The translations under genes were made by a program, and so were the position numbers. Shown here piece by piece: positions 12,663 through 25,700 of a stretch of DNA of 64,000 nt (the first letter of the stretch is position 1; the number at the start of each line of letters is the position of its first letter). Source of the DNA: Cruorifilaria tuberocauda (taxonomy: Eukaryota > Nematoda > Chromadorea > Rhabditida > Onchocercidae); assembly GCA_013365365.1 (NCBI GenBank), contig JABVXU010000001.1, forward strand, positions 124,001 to 188,000. Reading direction: 5' to 3'. The notes under the pieces are model-generated. The model was not told where the DNA came from, ran no database searches, and saw nothing but the letters and a program-made list of their open reading frames with translations.

Positions 12663-14381
12663 AGAATTTTTGGAAATGTTGAGTGGATAGGGAGATTAGC
12701 TTTCCAAAACGAATCAACAACAAGCAGTGAAATGGCGTATCTTCGGAAGAAATTTGTCAGTAACATCAAAAGGAGGAACCTTTAATTCTTTGGTACAAGT
12801 GTAAAATGATCTTTGCGATAAATTTTGAGACCTTTCATATTCAAATAGAGGTTGCACAAGATAGTGTTTTCCAGAAATCATAAAAATGTGCTATGCGGAG
12901 GCGATATTAAATATAAGAGTTTTTAGTTGAATTAAAGATTAAACAACCTTCATAAAATATTAAATATGTCGTTAACAAATTTTTTTTCAAACAGTCTCGC
13001 ATTCTGTTTCAATTATTTCTTACTTTCTTTTTATATTATATTTCCAATGTGACTAAAATATTTTATAGTTTTCTCATTGTTTTGTATAAATTGCCGAGAT
13101 AAATTCATTAATCGATTTGTAAATTTATGACATATAAAATTTCCAGCCTTAATGGATTACAAACAAAAGATGAATCAGAATTATAATCAGTTATAAGCTG
13201 CTATAACAGTGCATCAATATGCGATCACTATTTGCTTGGAGCTTCCCAAGTTATCTTCAGTTCATCTTTCAGTTCGTAATATTTTATTGATAGAATAGGA
13301 ACTGATACTATAACCAAACGAATTCAGAAGTCTCGAAGAATTTTTATGTTCGTTAACACCGAGATCAGATTGCACTACGTGATTAATTCCACTTCCAATG
13401 TTGCTATGCTCATTTTAAATGTGTTGTGAGATTCGTTATTTATTCCGAAAACTTCAAAATTTAAATTGAAAGTAAAAAGTAAAATAAGTTGAGAAATAAA
13501 ACGAGCAAAAAAGATTTCATAAAAAAAGATTGCAAAATGTCGGTGACAGTTTCCCGGAATTTCACGGTAAGTAGTTCATTACATCTCAGTTGCAACCATA
13601 CCTTTCATCTGATATTATCTGTATACTCATTAAAATTTTAGTCTTCCAGGCAAAACTTTCCCTGAAATCTAAAATTGAGTTTTAGTTTTCTCTCTTATCT
13701 CTTCACTCAAATTTTGAAATAAATCTACATGCTTTGTATTATGCTTCATCTCAGTTGGGCAGTTCGTGGAAAACTTTTAGATTTCATTTTTTCCTAACAG
13801 GTTTTTTCATTTTCAGCTCTTTTTGGAAATAAATTACTTGGTTTTTCCTTCAGAAGTACATTTATAATAATATAACCAGTTTAAATTCTCGTATAGTTTG
13901 AATAGTAATTTTTGATACATTAGTTGATTATACATACTACGCATTTCGAAATCTAATTTGTTCGAATTTTGATATAAAAACCCTCAAAGTGACATTATCG
14001 ATATCAGTTTACTGATTCGAAATTATCCGAAATGATAAAACTTTGATTCTATTGGTACCACAACTATCAACATTGTTAGTAAACATGTTCGTTATTATCA
14101 TCTCATTGTGATTTGATAATGGAAAACAATAATCGATTTTCGGATCAAATGAGACCAATGAATTGTAATGTGCGCAATGTGATCGTTCTCGATTTTCTGC
14201 GCAATATAGTTGTCTATCGTTGCCATCGATAATAGTTGTTCATCAACATTTTCTGGATAAATGAATACATTCATTTAACTTTATTTCTCATTCATTTGAT
14301 AGCTATCACTATTTTATATTACTATTTATCGGCATAAAAAAAGAAAAAATTGGTCAATTTTTTAAAATTTAAGGAATTAAT
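12663..14381. other. Alsin 3' UTR and intergenic sequence; possible tiny spliced ORF
   Basis: AT-rich. One oddity is a 10-codon ATG block at 13537-13566 that ends in a perfect GTAAGT donor. After a CCAG acceptor near 13650 it continues in frame for about 11 codons to a stop. It may be an alternative 5' exon of the secreted-protein gene downstream or chance; phases do not join it to the exon at 14382. Confidence 0.35.
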
Positions 14382-17300
14382 ATGTTCATTGTGAATGGTT
14401 TATGGTTGAATTCATCGACAAGAACCAATGTCAGTATCCTGTCAGTGCTTCTAATCACAGCTGTTCTACATGCCACTCAAATAATCGTCCGTTCTCAACA
14501 ACAACAACAACAACAACAACAACGACAGATAAATTTGAACGATGACGACAATCTTTATATTCTCATTGATGAAATTAGTGTTTATACGTGTCGAGGAGGT
14601 ATGCATTTTTTGGACAGTGATGCTTCCTTTCCTTGTATTTGTTATCAAAAAAATAATAAATTGCTTACTATCTAGTAATACTTTTTTAATTTGATAGCGA
14701 CTAGCCCTATTCATCTCTTTATTAAATATTTGATGCTTCTCATATTATTGTTGAATGATATTTGCAGCTAAAAATGAGATCAAACTAACAGAGAGTGATA
14801 TTAATATTGTGAATGAGAAAGGTAATCGTGTATACTTCATCAAGGCACCTGGCAGTTACTCCTTACAGTTCAAGAAACTCGTTGTTACGAAAGATATTGG
14901 ATATTTGAGTGGTGAGATTGGTGTAACACTTCAAGTACCAATTATCGAAGGTCCTGCAGGTTGGCAGTTAAATTTCAAATTTAAAACTCAATGAACAATA
15001 CTATTTCTTTCCTAATTGCCACTTCAGGAATTCGCTTCGATTTGCCTTATACGATAGTACCTGAAACTGGAATTTTAGATCAGGAATGTGACAAATACAG
15101 CGGCGTGGTAGAGCGTGGTAGTCGGCAGTATTGGTAAGCTCATAGATTTAAGGAAATCTTATTAATCTTATAATGCTTCCGGGAAGCAAAATGCTACATA
15201 ACAAAACTTAAATATCAGGTGAAAGATCAAGCATCAAACGCTTTCATTAGTATTGGATGGTGGTGTACATTCACATCAAAAACATATTACGATTTTAGCG
15301 AGTAAAATATCACAATATAGGATGAAAAGTGATCCAAATACGCTTAAGCAAGCGCTGTTATCTTTAAAATGGCACTTCAGCAAAAAATAACTTTGGTTTT
15401 TGGTTGTGGTGGCAATCGCGACAAGACAAAACGTGCAGAAATGGGTAAAATAGCACAAACATACGCAGAAAAAGTCATAGTTACAAATGATCATCCGTGT
15501 GATGAAAATCCTGCGGAAATTCTTCGTGATATTTTGCTGCATTGCTCTGATGCGCTAGAAATAGAAGATAGAAAAGAGGCTATAAAAAAGATATAGATAT
15601 CTCATATAACAAGATGTGGTTCTGCTGGTCGCTGGGAAAGGACACGAAAAATCTCAAGTCATGAGTAGCCAAACTCTTGAATTCAGTGATATTGATTTTA
15701 TTAAAAACTACACTTTCTATCATAATGATTTTTGCAACAGAGTTACGTCTTAAACTTGCTCATAAATTTTAGTCACTTCAGTATTATATACAATGGTAAA
15801 AAGTCAAAAAAATCAACCTTCCATTAACTTATTTCTCCTTTTTAAGTTTCTTGCAATCAAATTTAGAATACGATTAAAGTTTTTTTACAGTCATTAATTT
15901 CTTTTTCAGTTATTATACCAAGAATAGGATCAAATCTTTCAGTATCTATTTCTTCATCAGCTATATCCTCTACTTCTCTAACAGTTATCTCAAACATTGG
16001 GCTGTCTAATCAAAAGTTAATCAAGCAGCAATCTGTATAAGAAGGATAATATTGCCCTATAGGGAATTGCTAATTTTCTTAAATATTCCAGAAGTTCACT
16101 GTTACTGCAAGGACATTTAATTTTTATATGTTGAAATATTCTTTAGTCAAAATCTACTGCACTCAGAAAGCAATGACTTCTCAATCCCAAGTTCATAATG
16201 AGGCTTTGCTGCAAAATCAAATTTCCTTTTTTCTCCATGCCTCCTCCTCACCTCCAATTTGGAATCATCATCTTTACCAATTGGTACACCTGTGCAGGAA
16301 CATTTGGTAATTTAGACAAAATATCTAAACAAGCTCACTTTCTTATCAATTAATGATCAGCATAAAATCAAACACCCCTGAATTAGGATTTCTTTTCAAA
16401 TTTCAAAATATTTTATTTTTCTCTAATGAGATAGTACTTTTCTATACGTTCTCACCACAACAATAGTAAAAATCTCAAAGCATAAATAATCTAGGAATTA
16501 GAATGATATAGTACTTAATGATACATATAATGAAGAAACCTACTTCTTTTGCAGAAACTTATTTTTTCGGAAGAGAAAAACCTATGGTGACTGTATCCGA
16601 ATCTTGTCATACCTTAGTAACATCGAAAGTATCACATCAAAAATCGTTTTTATAATTTCAATACGGTTTTCCTCTTCATTCGAGTTACGGACAAAATATT
16701 ATTTATATTTATAATTTATCAAATATCTGAATATTCTAGTCGTTACTGTGATATCTGTGGACTTACCGCCAAATTGGAAACGGATTTGAATGACAAAGGT
16801 CATTTATTTTTGCCCGAAGTGGCACGTGGCACTGAGGAGAGATTTGCACCAGTTTGTAATCGAATTGCATCAAATATTTACGAATTCAATCGGACCATTA
16901 ATTTGCCTGGTAGACGTGAACTGGAAGTACTGATCAACGAAAAAGTCCAAGGACTGGACGGTGAGATTCGTCAACGGCTAAACAAAAAAGTACTTTATTT
17001 ATGTTTACTTAACATTTCAAAAACTTCACTTCTCTCTAACCAATATGAGGACGAAAATAGTCGAGCGTATGACCTTTACAAACTGAATGTGATCCTAGAA
17101 TTTCTTAAGTTTTCAAAGATAGTTTTAGAAAATGACATAATCATTAACTTCGATTTTACTAATTGAATAAGAAAGCCGAGTGGAATACTTCCAGTTTGTT
17201 TAAGACACGCCTATTAAGATGTCATTGGAATAGTTGCATTCCATGGATACTAAAAGAGAGAATTCGAGCAGGATTTTATTCCAACACAATAGTTATTGTT

Positions 17301-18549
17301 TGAAATACAAGCTATGGGGGACTTTCTGATATGGGATTCCGAAATAAATGACATTTCAGCGAGGTCGATTTCAAGTATTTTTGAATTTAATTAGTGCTGA
17401 ACAACCAGCAATTAAACAAGACGACTGGTTTACAAAATCTGCTGATGTAAGCAAATTTTTTTTGTCTTGTTAAAACTCGATAAGCGGATATTAGATTCAC
17501 TTGATTTGTATGCAGTTAATAAAATAATTTTATACATCGATGAGTCGCATTGATCGTCTTCTTTTAACTTATAAAATTAATGAAATTTCTCAGTGTTTAA
17601 AGTTTAAACTAGAAGAGAGATGAGGTCAAGAAACCTATCATTATCTCTTCTAATCATTTATTTTGAATAGTTACTTTACATACTTTTCAATATTTACACG
17701 AGAATATTTCTATAAAATAAATTATAGTTTAAATATTTGAAATAAAAATCTATAAATTCCTTAATAATCTTCAGTCTTTCATTGTCTAAACAGTATTCAA
17801 AAAAAGTACGAGAATGAAAGAGGCGAAATTTCAGTGCCGATGCTGCTGGGATGAACAGAGCGGTTCGTGTCATGGTGTACTAAGTTTCTTGTACTGCAAT
17901 AAAGAGGAGTGCAAGAATAAGTGGGCACAGCGCTGTTTGCATCATACTGCACGTATTATTGCATGTTATACTGTTGAATTTAATTATCACACGACAATGT
18001 CATACACAGACGTTATTCAATTTCTAAATGAAAACAATTATCCGAATCAAGAAGCAGTTACATCAGTGTCGGAAATACAGTGAGTTGGATAATTTTCGAT
18101 AGATTTTAATTCAAATGATCGCGTGATGAAAACGCATGTATAACATTCGTTCCTCTGCTTAATCAAACTGTTCACTTTGAAAGTTAACAAATTAGATTCT
18201 TCTGGATCTACAATTCGTTAGTTTGTAAACTCAAATTAAATATTCTCTTTCGTTGTATTCTCTGTAACTGGATGTCTTTTGAATATTAAATAAGTTACTA
18301 ATCTTTGCCTGTAATTGATTTCACACTCAAAGATTCTTCGGAACAAGTTTTAATTTATGCGACTTTACTTTCAGGAGAGCTTCACCACGTCTACCAGATA
18401 CTGGTGAAATCAATAAAATTGCTCAAACTTTAACTGAAAGATGTGTGGCAAAAATGCCTCAAAGACTGACTCATTTGCGACGTTATTGTGTAATCTTCTG
18501 GAATGATAAATTGTGTTGTTCACATTGTCCTAATGTATGCCAATCTTAG
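14382..18549 (+). CDS. Secreted or membrane-anchored cysteine-rich protein with polyQ tract, unknown family
   Basis: Seven exons with consistent phases: 14382-14598, 14768-14959, 15028-15133, 16740-16989, 17360-17446, 17835-18079 and 18375-18549. They total 1272 bases and encode 423 aa. Residues about 19-36 are hydrophobic ([19 protein letters not shown]) after a polar start, so a signal peptide or signal anchor is likely. Nine glutamines follow. The remainder has paired cysteines typical of extracellular folds: CRYCDICG in the middle, a CRCCW block, CNKEEC, and a CCSHCPNVC tail. The third intron (15134-16739, 1606 bases) is the longest and contains bacterial gene fragments. I do not recognise the family; it reads like a nematode secreted protein. 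The final exon could instead splice at a GTATGC near 18535, but the frame reaches a stop 9 bases later. Confidence 0.75.
14496..14522 (+). repeat. (CAA)9 trinucleotide repeat coding for polyglutamine
   Basis: Nine uninterrupted CAA codons in the first exon of the cysteine-rich secreted protein gene, directly after the hydrophobic segment. A pure codon run of this kind is prone to length change between isolates. Confidence 0.9.
15331..15753 (+). pseudogene. murE: Decayed bacterial murE 3' fragment (Wolbachia-type nuclear insert)
   Basis: Within an intron, three adjacent frames together read as the C-terminal part of UDP-N-acetylmuramyl-tripeptide synthetase. Frame one (from 15331) gives [12 protein letters not shown]. 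After a frameshift at an A-run near 15385, frame two gives [20 protein letters not shown], then KVIVTNDHP and ENPAEIL, to a TAG at 15594-15596. After another shift, frame three (from 15613) gives [12 protein letters not shown], then the LEFSDID region, to a TAA at 15751-15753. MurE belongs to bacterial peptidoglycan synthesis and has no place in an animal genome. At least two frameshifts and one stop show it is dead. Filarial nuclear genomes are known to carry Wolbachia fragments; the donor is inferred from that. The DNPR motif of MurE appears as DHPC here. Confidence 0.85.
15863..15997 (-). pseudogene. Bacterial-like open frame, possibly part of the same nuclear insert
   Basis: On the minus strand an ATG frame of 44 codons lies between the murE and serS fragments. 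Its product is acidic, with strings such as [13 protein letters not shown] and RFDPILGII, and its codons are AT-rich. I do not recognise the protein. Its position between two bacterial fragments is the main reason to think it came with them. Confidence 0.35.
16147..16330 (-). pseudogene. serS: Decayed bacterial serS (seryl-tRNA synthetase) fragment
   Basis: Read on the minus strand, [12 protein letters not shown] is followed after a frameshift near 16297 by [36 protein letters not shown] and a terminal SRF before a stop at 16149-16147. This matches the bacterial SerS segment just after the N-terminal coiled coil, where VPVGxDExxNxEVRRxG and FDFxxKxHxELG are conserved. The typical FERAAKISG stretch before SRF is deleted. 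It lies in the same intron as the murE fragment but on the opposite strand. The fragment is short and shifted, so non-functional. Confidence 0.75.
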
Positions 18550-20241
18550 ATTTTTTTTATTTAAAATTTTTTTCAAATTCAAACTTTGAATTCAGCAAAA
18601 ATTCTCCACACTCTTTAACGGACGGGTATAACCTAAATATTTTTAAATCGATAACTGATATGGAAACACAATCACACAAAGCGATAGATAGCAAGCGTGA
18701 AATACATAACGAATCATCTAATGGTAAATTGTTCTCAATTCCTCTTCATATCGGATCGAGAAAAAACTTCTTTTCGGAAAAAGATACATGCTCAGTTCTT
18801 AAAATTAACTTTTCCTGCAAAACCGAAATATTTCCAAGGATTTTAAATAAATTTATGCTTTCATAAGTAATGAAGAATTTCTTTTCACGACAGTCACTTC
18901 TTTGTTTTAACTCACTTCAACGATTTATTCTATGCAATATACATACAAACACATTTGGAATAGTGATTAGATTTTAAAATAATTTTTAATATCAAACTTA
19001 ATCATTTTTAGTCTTCCAATATAAAAAAAAGTCAAAATTTATTTAAATTACGTGACAGTTTCGAATACAAAATATTCCGCAAGTTGTTTGTATCACTTCA
19101 AAATAAAATACATTAAACACTGCAATTTAATTATTGTTCTGACTTATCGCTATCAATTATTCAAGCCAAATTAAATTCCATAAAATAATTCATTGACGCA
19201 ATGACTTGTAAGAATCTCGTTCTCTCGTACTATGCAGTACGTTGCTCGCTATGAGTATTTAAGTCATTTTCCGTTTATACTTTTAAGATTTGGTAATACA
19301 GTTCCGGTGTAACTACGGAAATTATTTCAGAAAATTTTCTGCAAGTAGAATTTTGATGACTATAGAATTTCAGAAAGCTAACACTGAGTAATTAGAATAG
19401 ACATAAAGCTAAAAGGTTAAGAATTGATGAGGGCAAGTAAATTCCGCGTCTTAAATCTCGAACTAGCAAAACAGCGTAAAGACTAGTTGGAAAGATTTCA
19501 TAAAAAGGATTGAACCTATTCTCAGACTAGATAAATGGGCCTTTTCCATAGATATCAGCTAATTTTTTAGTAAACTTTAATAAATTGTGAATTGATGAAT
19601 GATGGAATGATGAAAAAGCATAAAAAATTTACTTCGACACACAAAGCTTGCAGAAATAGAAAACATCATTTCGAGGTAATCAAATTCCCAATGAACAGGT
19701 GATACGACGAGATATGAAATGAAACATTAACTAAATGTAAGTATCAAACATTTGTAAAATTAATGTGTGAAAAATTTCAATAAAAAAGAATAGTACGGGA
19801 GTTAAATAAATATGAACTAGTGTAATCTGGTAGCAGATGCTACCACCAATTCTACTGTGGCGTAAAGAATGGATTTATTCCGTAAACGCTTACTCTTAAA
19901 TTGTACAACACACAGTTCTTTTCTATTAAAAAAAAATAAGGTGGACCAAGCCTTTATCACCCTAATGTCTGTCTAGATACTGTTTTGTCTAAGAATCTAC
20001 TGAATGGAATTTGATCGCAGGACCGACTTTTTTGTTTGTTTATTGCAAATGAAACTGCTTTTCCTAAAGGTCTTGAAAACATATTTTAGCAACAATATAA
20101 TTCAGTTCAAACACATTCTTTGTACCTTTTAATTTAAAATAATTTCAAAAGTGTAAAAATGCATTTCCCAAAAGCAACTATTCATCATATATTCCTTTAA
20201 AGAATTACAAACATGAGATAATTATCAGCTGAAAATTTGAA
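18550..20241. other. Convergent intergenic region, no gene seen
   Basis: This separates the + strand secreted-protein gene from the minus-strand J-protein gene, so both genes end here. An open frame at 18537-18866 overlaps the last exon of the former in another frame and has no recognisable features. A perfect inverted repeat, GGTAGCA-GA-TGCTACC, occurs near 19829-19844. Confidence 0.55.
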
Positions 20242-21830
20242 TCATAAGGCATCAAACTTGCTTCTTCCATCATCAATTTTTCGCTTTGATCCGGCCATCA
20301 TTCCTGCTAAAACTTCCGCCTCAAAATCAGCGAATTCAACAGATGTCATCGGTCGTTCTGCAATATAATCTAACCATCTCACTTTTTGATTAATTATACA
20401 AACTTATCGACAGAGCAAAAAAAGCTGCAAATTGGAATTTTTTTTTGCTCAAATAGAAATTTTAATCAAAAAACGAATTTTACCCAATGATCTATTTGAT
20501 TGTACTTTGATTGTACTTTGAGGTGGCTTCAGCAAACATGTTACAGTAATCGGAGCATCCAACTTTCCAGTTTCCTTTTCAACTCCATCCTGATGATAAA
20601 AGAGTAAAATATATGAAATTTCCAATTTATATAATTTTTTTATCAGAAAGAAATTAGTCAAATATATTCATTCACAATACTTACTATATCTAATAATTCG
20701 TCGAACTCTAAAATTGCCATTCCTTTGCTTGAAACAATTACATCAGAAATGTGTCCATACTGAAATATCATGCAATACAGTTCCACACACTAAGTAGTCA
20801 AGCAATATTAAAAGGAGAGGTCTGAAGCAATCTCTTTAATTATGCCGAAAAAACAGCTTTTCTTCTTCCAGTGACTGAAAAAACTCAAGACAAATAATTT
20901 AAAAAAAATGATTACCTTAGAGAACAATTTTCTGAAATCATCTTCATTATAATTACATTGATCACTTTTCCGTTTCCACCTTAACTTGTAACGAGCTAGC
21001 AAACCTGCAAAACACACGTAAATTTTCTTCAGAATTCGTTTGATTTTCTTCAACAGAATGCAATTGGAAGGAAACTTGAAACAAACATATACTAAAAAAT
21101 TACGCTTATCAATGCTGTGTTGTTTAATATCTGCATTTTCGCGAATTTCTTGTTCGATATTTTCCCTTTCACGCTGCAATAGTTTGGAACCTTCCTTTCG
21201 TAGACGCTGAATCTAAAATTTGCTTTCCTAAAAAAAAAGAATGCGACCCATGACCCAACGAGTTCACTTTCAGCAACAACATAAAATACAAATATTAGGC
21301 AATTAATTGCAAAATTAGCAGAAATGACACAAATTTCGAGGCACCTCTTTTTCAAGCTCTCTTCTAGCCTTTTCTTCATCTTGTTGAGCACTTAATATAT
21401 TTGCCTCGCGCCTTTCAAGTTCTTCACGTAATTTTCGTCGTTTTTCTCCTTCATTCTTCTGTTTTCTCTGTACGTAAACTATATGTGCTGTTCTAGTAGC
21501 CAATACATGGTCATAAGCAGCTCGAGCAGCAGAATCCGATAACAACTCAAATGCCTTGGATATCTTCAGGAACATTTCTTGCGCTGAAATCGGTGAGCAC
21601 ATCAAATTTTCGGGAAGGAAATTATTGAAAAAACGGAATGCTAGAAACAGTTATTGTTCTGAATCAACAAAATAATTAAAAATACCTGCTTGCTTACGAC
21701 CAGGGTTTTTGTCGGGGTGCCATTTCAAGGCAGCTTTCCTGAATGCTTTCACAATTTGCGTGTCCGTGCATCCTGGTTTCAAATCTAGCATTTCATACGG
21801 ATCGAAATCTATCATACAACTGCTAGCCAT
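20242..21830 (-). CDS. DNAJC17: DNAJC17-type J-domain protein with RRM-like segment
   Basis: Seven exons: 21830-21686, 21583-21345, 21212-21104, 21004-20916, 20759-20685, 20589-20484 and 20357-20242. They total 879 bases and encode 292 aa, with phases matching throughout. The N-terminus is a J domain with WHPDKNP (HPD at residues 38-40), the motif that stimulates HSP70 ATPase. It is followed by FELLSDSAARAAYD, a long charged helix rich in Glu/Arg/Lys, then LRWKRKSD and the RRM-like part with YGHISDVIVSSKGMAILEF. That order and length match DNAJC17, a nuclear co-chaperone linked to splicing. The short tail after the RRM (ADFEAEVLAGM) corresponds to the family C-terminus. A 3' splice site (TTGTTAG, exon edge 21839) lies 9 bases before the ATG and suits trans-splicing. 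It is third in a row of minus-strand genes. Confidence 0.9.
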
Positions 21831-21839
21831 ACTATTAGT

Positions 21840-22730
21840 CTAACAAAATAATAATTAAAATTGGAGTAATATCAAATCATTTCATGGTAATTTTAACGCA
21901 AATCCCATTGGTTCGTCAATAAGTACTGTTCAATAAATATGGAAAAATAAAAATCATTCTATAATATAATTTTTGCTAGAGATTTTTGCTCTAATATGAA
22001 TTCTTATAAATTTTGCAATGAGACGTAATCATTTTATTTGGAAAAAAAGATTCGCAAATTAACTCGTATTATCTTTAGAAAGTAAAAACAGCGGACCGGG
22101 ACAGATTCAATCAACAATTCCAAATCACTGAAATTTGAAAGCGAAGGAAGAAATGTACAAATAACATGATGCGCATATTTAAACGAATTACGAATGGCAT
22201 TATACATAGTGAAAGAAGCTGAATAACATTCGTATATTAACACAATAATTGAAAAAAGACTCCTAGAAAACAATTTGCATCCTTTAAAATAATGGCGAAA
22301 ATAAGAGGGCGGTTACAACTAGTTTGCACAGCAAGATAGAGTATTAACGACAGCTGCGATAAAGTATTCACCATGACTATCCTAATTTTATATCAAATTC
22401 CAATCCTATGTACCTAATTCTAGAACATAAAAAAAGCGATGATATTAACTTCATTTTATAACTGAAATATAAATATAATCGATAGTCACTTTAAAATGAA
22501 ATCACCAATTTATTTGGTATTCCTTGGTAGACCCTGAAGTAAGTATTACGCAGATCTATGGAAAATTTTCATACATAAATCAACTATGAATGAGATTTTT
22601 TTCATAATTAATATAACAAAAAAGATTAGAAAGAACGGTTTATTCAAGTTAAATACTAAGAATTGCATCACAGAAGAGTGAAAGAGATAAGTTTCTGTAC
22701 ATCTATAGATAATAAATAGGAAGATTACTA
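21840..22730. other. Gap between DNAJC17 and KCTD3/SHKBP1 genes
   Basis: About 0.9 kb of AT-rich sequence between two genes in the same direction. No exon is evident. It should hold the 3' UTR of the BTB/WD gene and either a promoter or the intercistronic part of an operon. Confidence 0.5.
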
Positions 22731-25700
22731 CTAGTACTGGCGCTGACAATCCAATTCAGATAGATGTACGGAGGACGCATGTGGTGTACTTGAAGGTGTT
22801 GTGCTTAGGCTAGCACAACAAATCTCACAACCATCAATCAAACGGAGAAGTTCATCAGGAGTTGGTCCCTGAAAAAAACAATCTGAAATCCCAAGAAATA
22901 ACTACTCAAAAAACTAACTAAATTCTCAAATTTTTTAAAAGTTAACTTTTGAAAAATGCAAATAAAGACAAATTACACTACATTCATCAATGCAAGTCTG
23001 AACATTCAACGGAGCACAGCAGTTAAAATAATCTGATATTAATGCCACTTGATAAATTGTTAATTTAATGATATGTTGCAGATAAAATATGTTGTACGCT
23101 CAAATATTATAATATTTACTTCTCAGCTCTAAATAAATTTAAGTTTTTTTATAAACGAAGTGCAAACCTGCCGTACAGCATCACTCACTCGATTTGCAAA
23201 TAGTATAGCACTAGTATTAGTAGATGCAGTAGTAGTTGCAGATACAGTACCAGTTGTTTTATCAGTTGAAGTTGTTTGATTAGTTAGAGAAAGATTTGGA
23301 ATTGATAAATTAGCATGGTACTGATCCAGAGCTGTCGTTAAGTCCCACATCTGAAATAAATGTGAAGTTCTGCAAGATAAATATATCAAGAAGTCGCCCC
23401 AACAATAAGATCAGAAATAATATTTACTTGAATGGAACCATTGGAAGTTCCAGTGAACAAAAATCTCCTCGGTCTTGAATTTACACGTGAACCTTCACAT
23501 TCATGAACTAGAAAGGCAGTTATTGCCGAATCACCAACGGTTCGAATGGTACAAAGTCTAAAAGTGATTAATTAATAATTGCATTAATAATGACTGTATT
23601 TCGCAATTTCGACACCTAGAAACAACAATAATTCCTTCTTATAAGTAGATAAGAAAGAAGAATATCTGAAATAAATGTCAAGTTTTGCAGATCATATATC
23701 ATTTTTAATGATCGTTATACAACCTCCTGAAACCGACTATTAATTCAAAATGATATTTAATTAACTCCAATAATAAGATTAAGACTGATATTGCTGACCT
23801 GTCGCCGTTCGATGCCAATCTCACAAAAACTTGATTAGTACCAGGTACCACCCGTTGGACGAAAACTTGCTCACCGTCTTGGTCACCAAATGGCCCTGAA
23901 AAACAAAAAAAATTCATGAAGAGAATTAAGTTTGGGAGAATGTGAAAATTTCAATGAAGGAAGGTTCAAATATTTGAACAAATTCATTCAAATTATCGAA
24001 ATATACCTGGATCGTTTCCGTCCGAATCAAGTATATCATCGATACTGTCGAGAGTAAGTACCTTGAACGATGCTAAAGATATGCTCCCCGGCTGCGTCGA
24101 AATCATGCCACGAAAACGTGTTACACCCCAAGAACGAACATGATTATATTCGCTGCACACTAGAGAACGATACTATTCTAGTGGTAAATAAATAATAAGA
24201 AATAGATGAATGCTACAAAATTTAAATTTATTCTGCACTGAAAAGTATTTTCACGAAATGAATTAAACACTAAATTAGCGAAAGGTGAAATTGCTGCTTT
24301 TGTTCTCCTTACCACTGATAAGATGGTTGGTTGTAAGAGCAACTCGTGTAACTGGAGATGTGTGAACGGTGTAAGTTTGGAACAACTGTGGGCCATGACC
24401 GACTGTTTCTGGATGTTGTACGATCACTCGGACGCTACCACTTGAAGTTCCATAAGCAATTTCAATCCAATTTCCACGAAGATCTGAGGTGACACTGGTG
24501 CAACGAAAAAGTGAAATTTTAATTTCAAAATTTGATCAGTTAAAATAGGCAAAAACAAACTTGTTTTCGGTGTCAGATAAACGCTTATAGCAGTGATGAC
24601 GTCGGCGTTTGGATCTCGATAAAGTTCGGTAATCAGCAAATCGTTATCTTTCATACGCAAAGGAAATTTTTGCATATCAATATAATAAATGGACCCATTG
24701 GTGCACCCAAGAAGCAAAAATGACCCGGCTGTATCATAACATGATATCGCGACGACATCTACGATGAGGGGAGCACTATGATTTCCAAAGGACTTTAAAA
24801 AAATATGTAAATATGGAAAATTGCAAAACAAGTAAATGCATGACTAAAATGCACTTCGTGTTTTTTGGTAACACTCTAAAACTGTGATTTCGCTGATATT
24901 CTTGTTAATTTTCAATTACAGGACAACAACATTTACTGACCTTGAACTTGCCAATTATGTGTCATTGAATGCCAGATTCCAACCTTGCCAATTTTACTTA
25001 GTGCTACCAACTGACTCCCAATAAAAAACAATTTATCAACAGCGACCAACAGAGTAAACGTTCCTGCAAAGAAATGTCATGAAATACAACTAAATCATAA
25101 ATTTAATAATCAACTATACTGACTTAAAAATTTTTACTTTTATGAAGATCTTTCTTCGATATTTAAATTTTTGGTAATTTAAATAAAAAAGTTAAATAAA
25201 AGTAAATAAAAATGGAAAATTTTCTACCAATTTTGGCTCCAAAATTCGCATCTCCTTCTGAAATATTCCACAAATGTATAGCATTATTAGCTAATGAAAC
25301 AGCCAGCATTTTTTCTCCAAATTTTGCATACAATGCTACATGACGAATAACTGCATCCATGCGTGGCGATATATACAACTGTTGCCAACCCAAACTTTCT
25401 TTCATTCTATGTATGAAATTATGATTGAAAAAATTTCCACATTGCTTCTTTTTATTGATAACACAAAACATTAAAAAATTTGAAGCAGAAAAGTGAATTC
25501 TTAATGGTAATTTTCTCTTCCAGTGGGTGCAATTGCCTCAAACAGATAATTACTAAGATTTAAACGGTTTACCTTGAACAACTGTAAGCAGTGAAAATAG
25601 GCAGAAAACTAGTGATGCCTATAATAAACAATTACCTATAACAGCACACAAAATTCGCATAGCCTACAGCCACTGCATTATAATGTGCTCTAATCACTCG

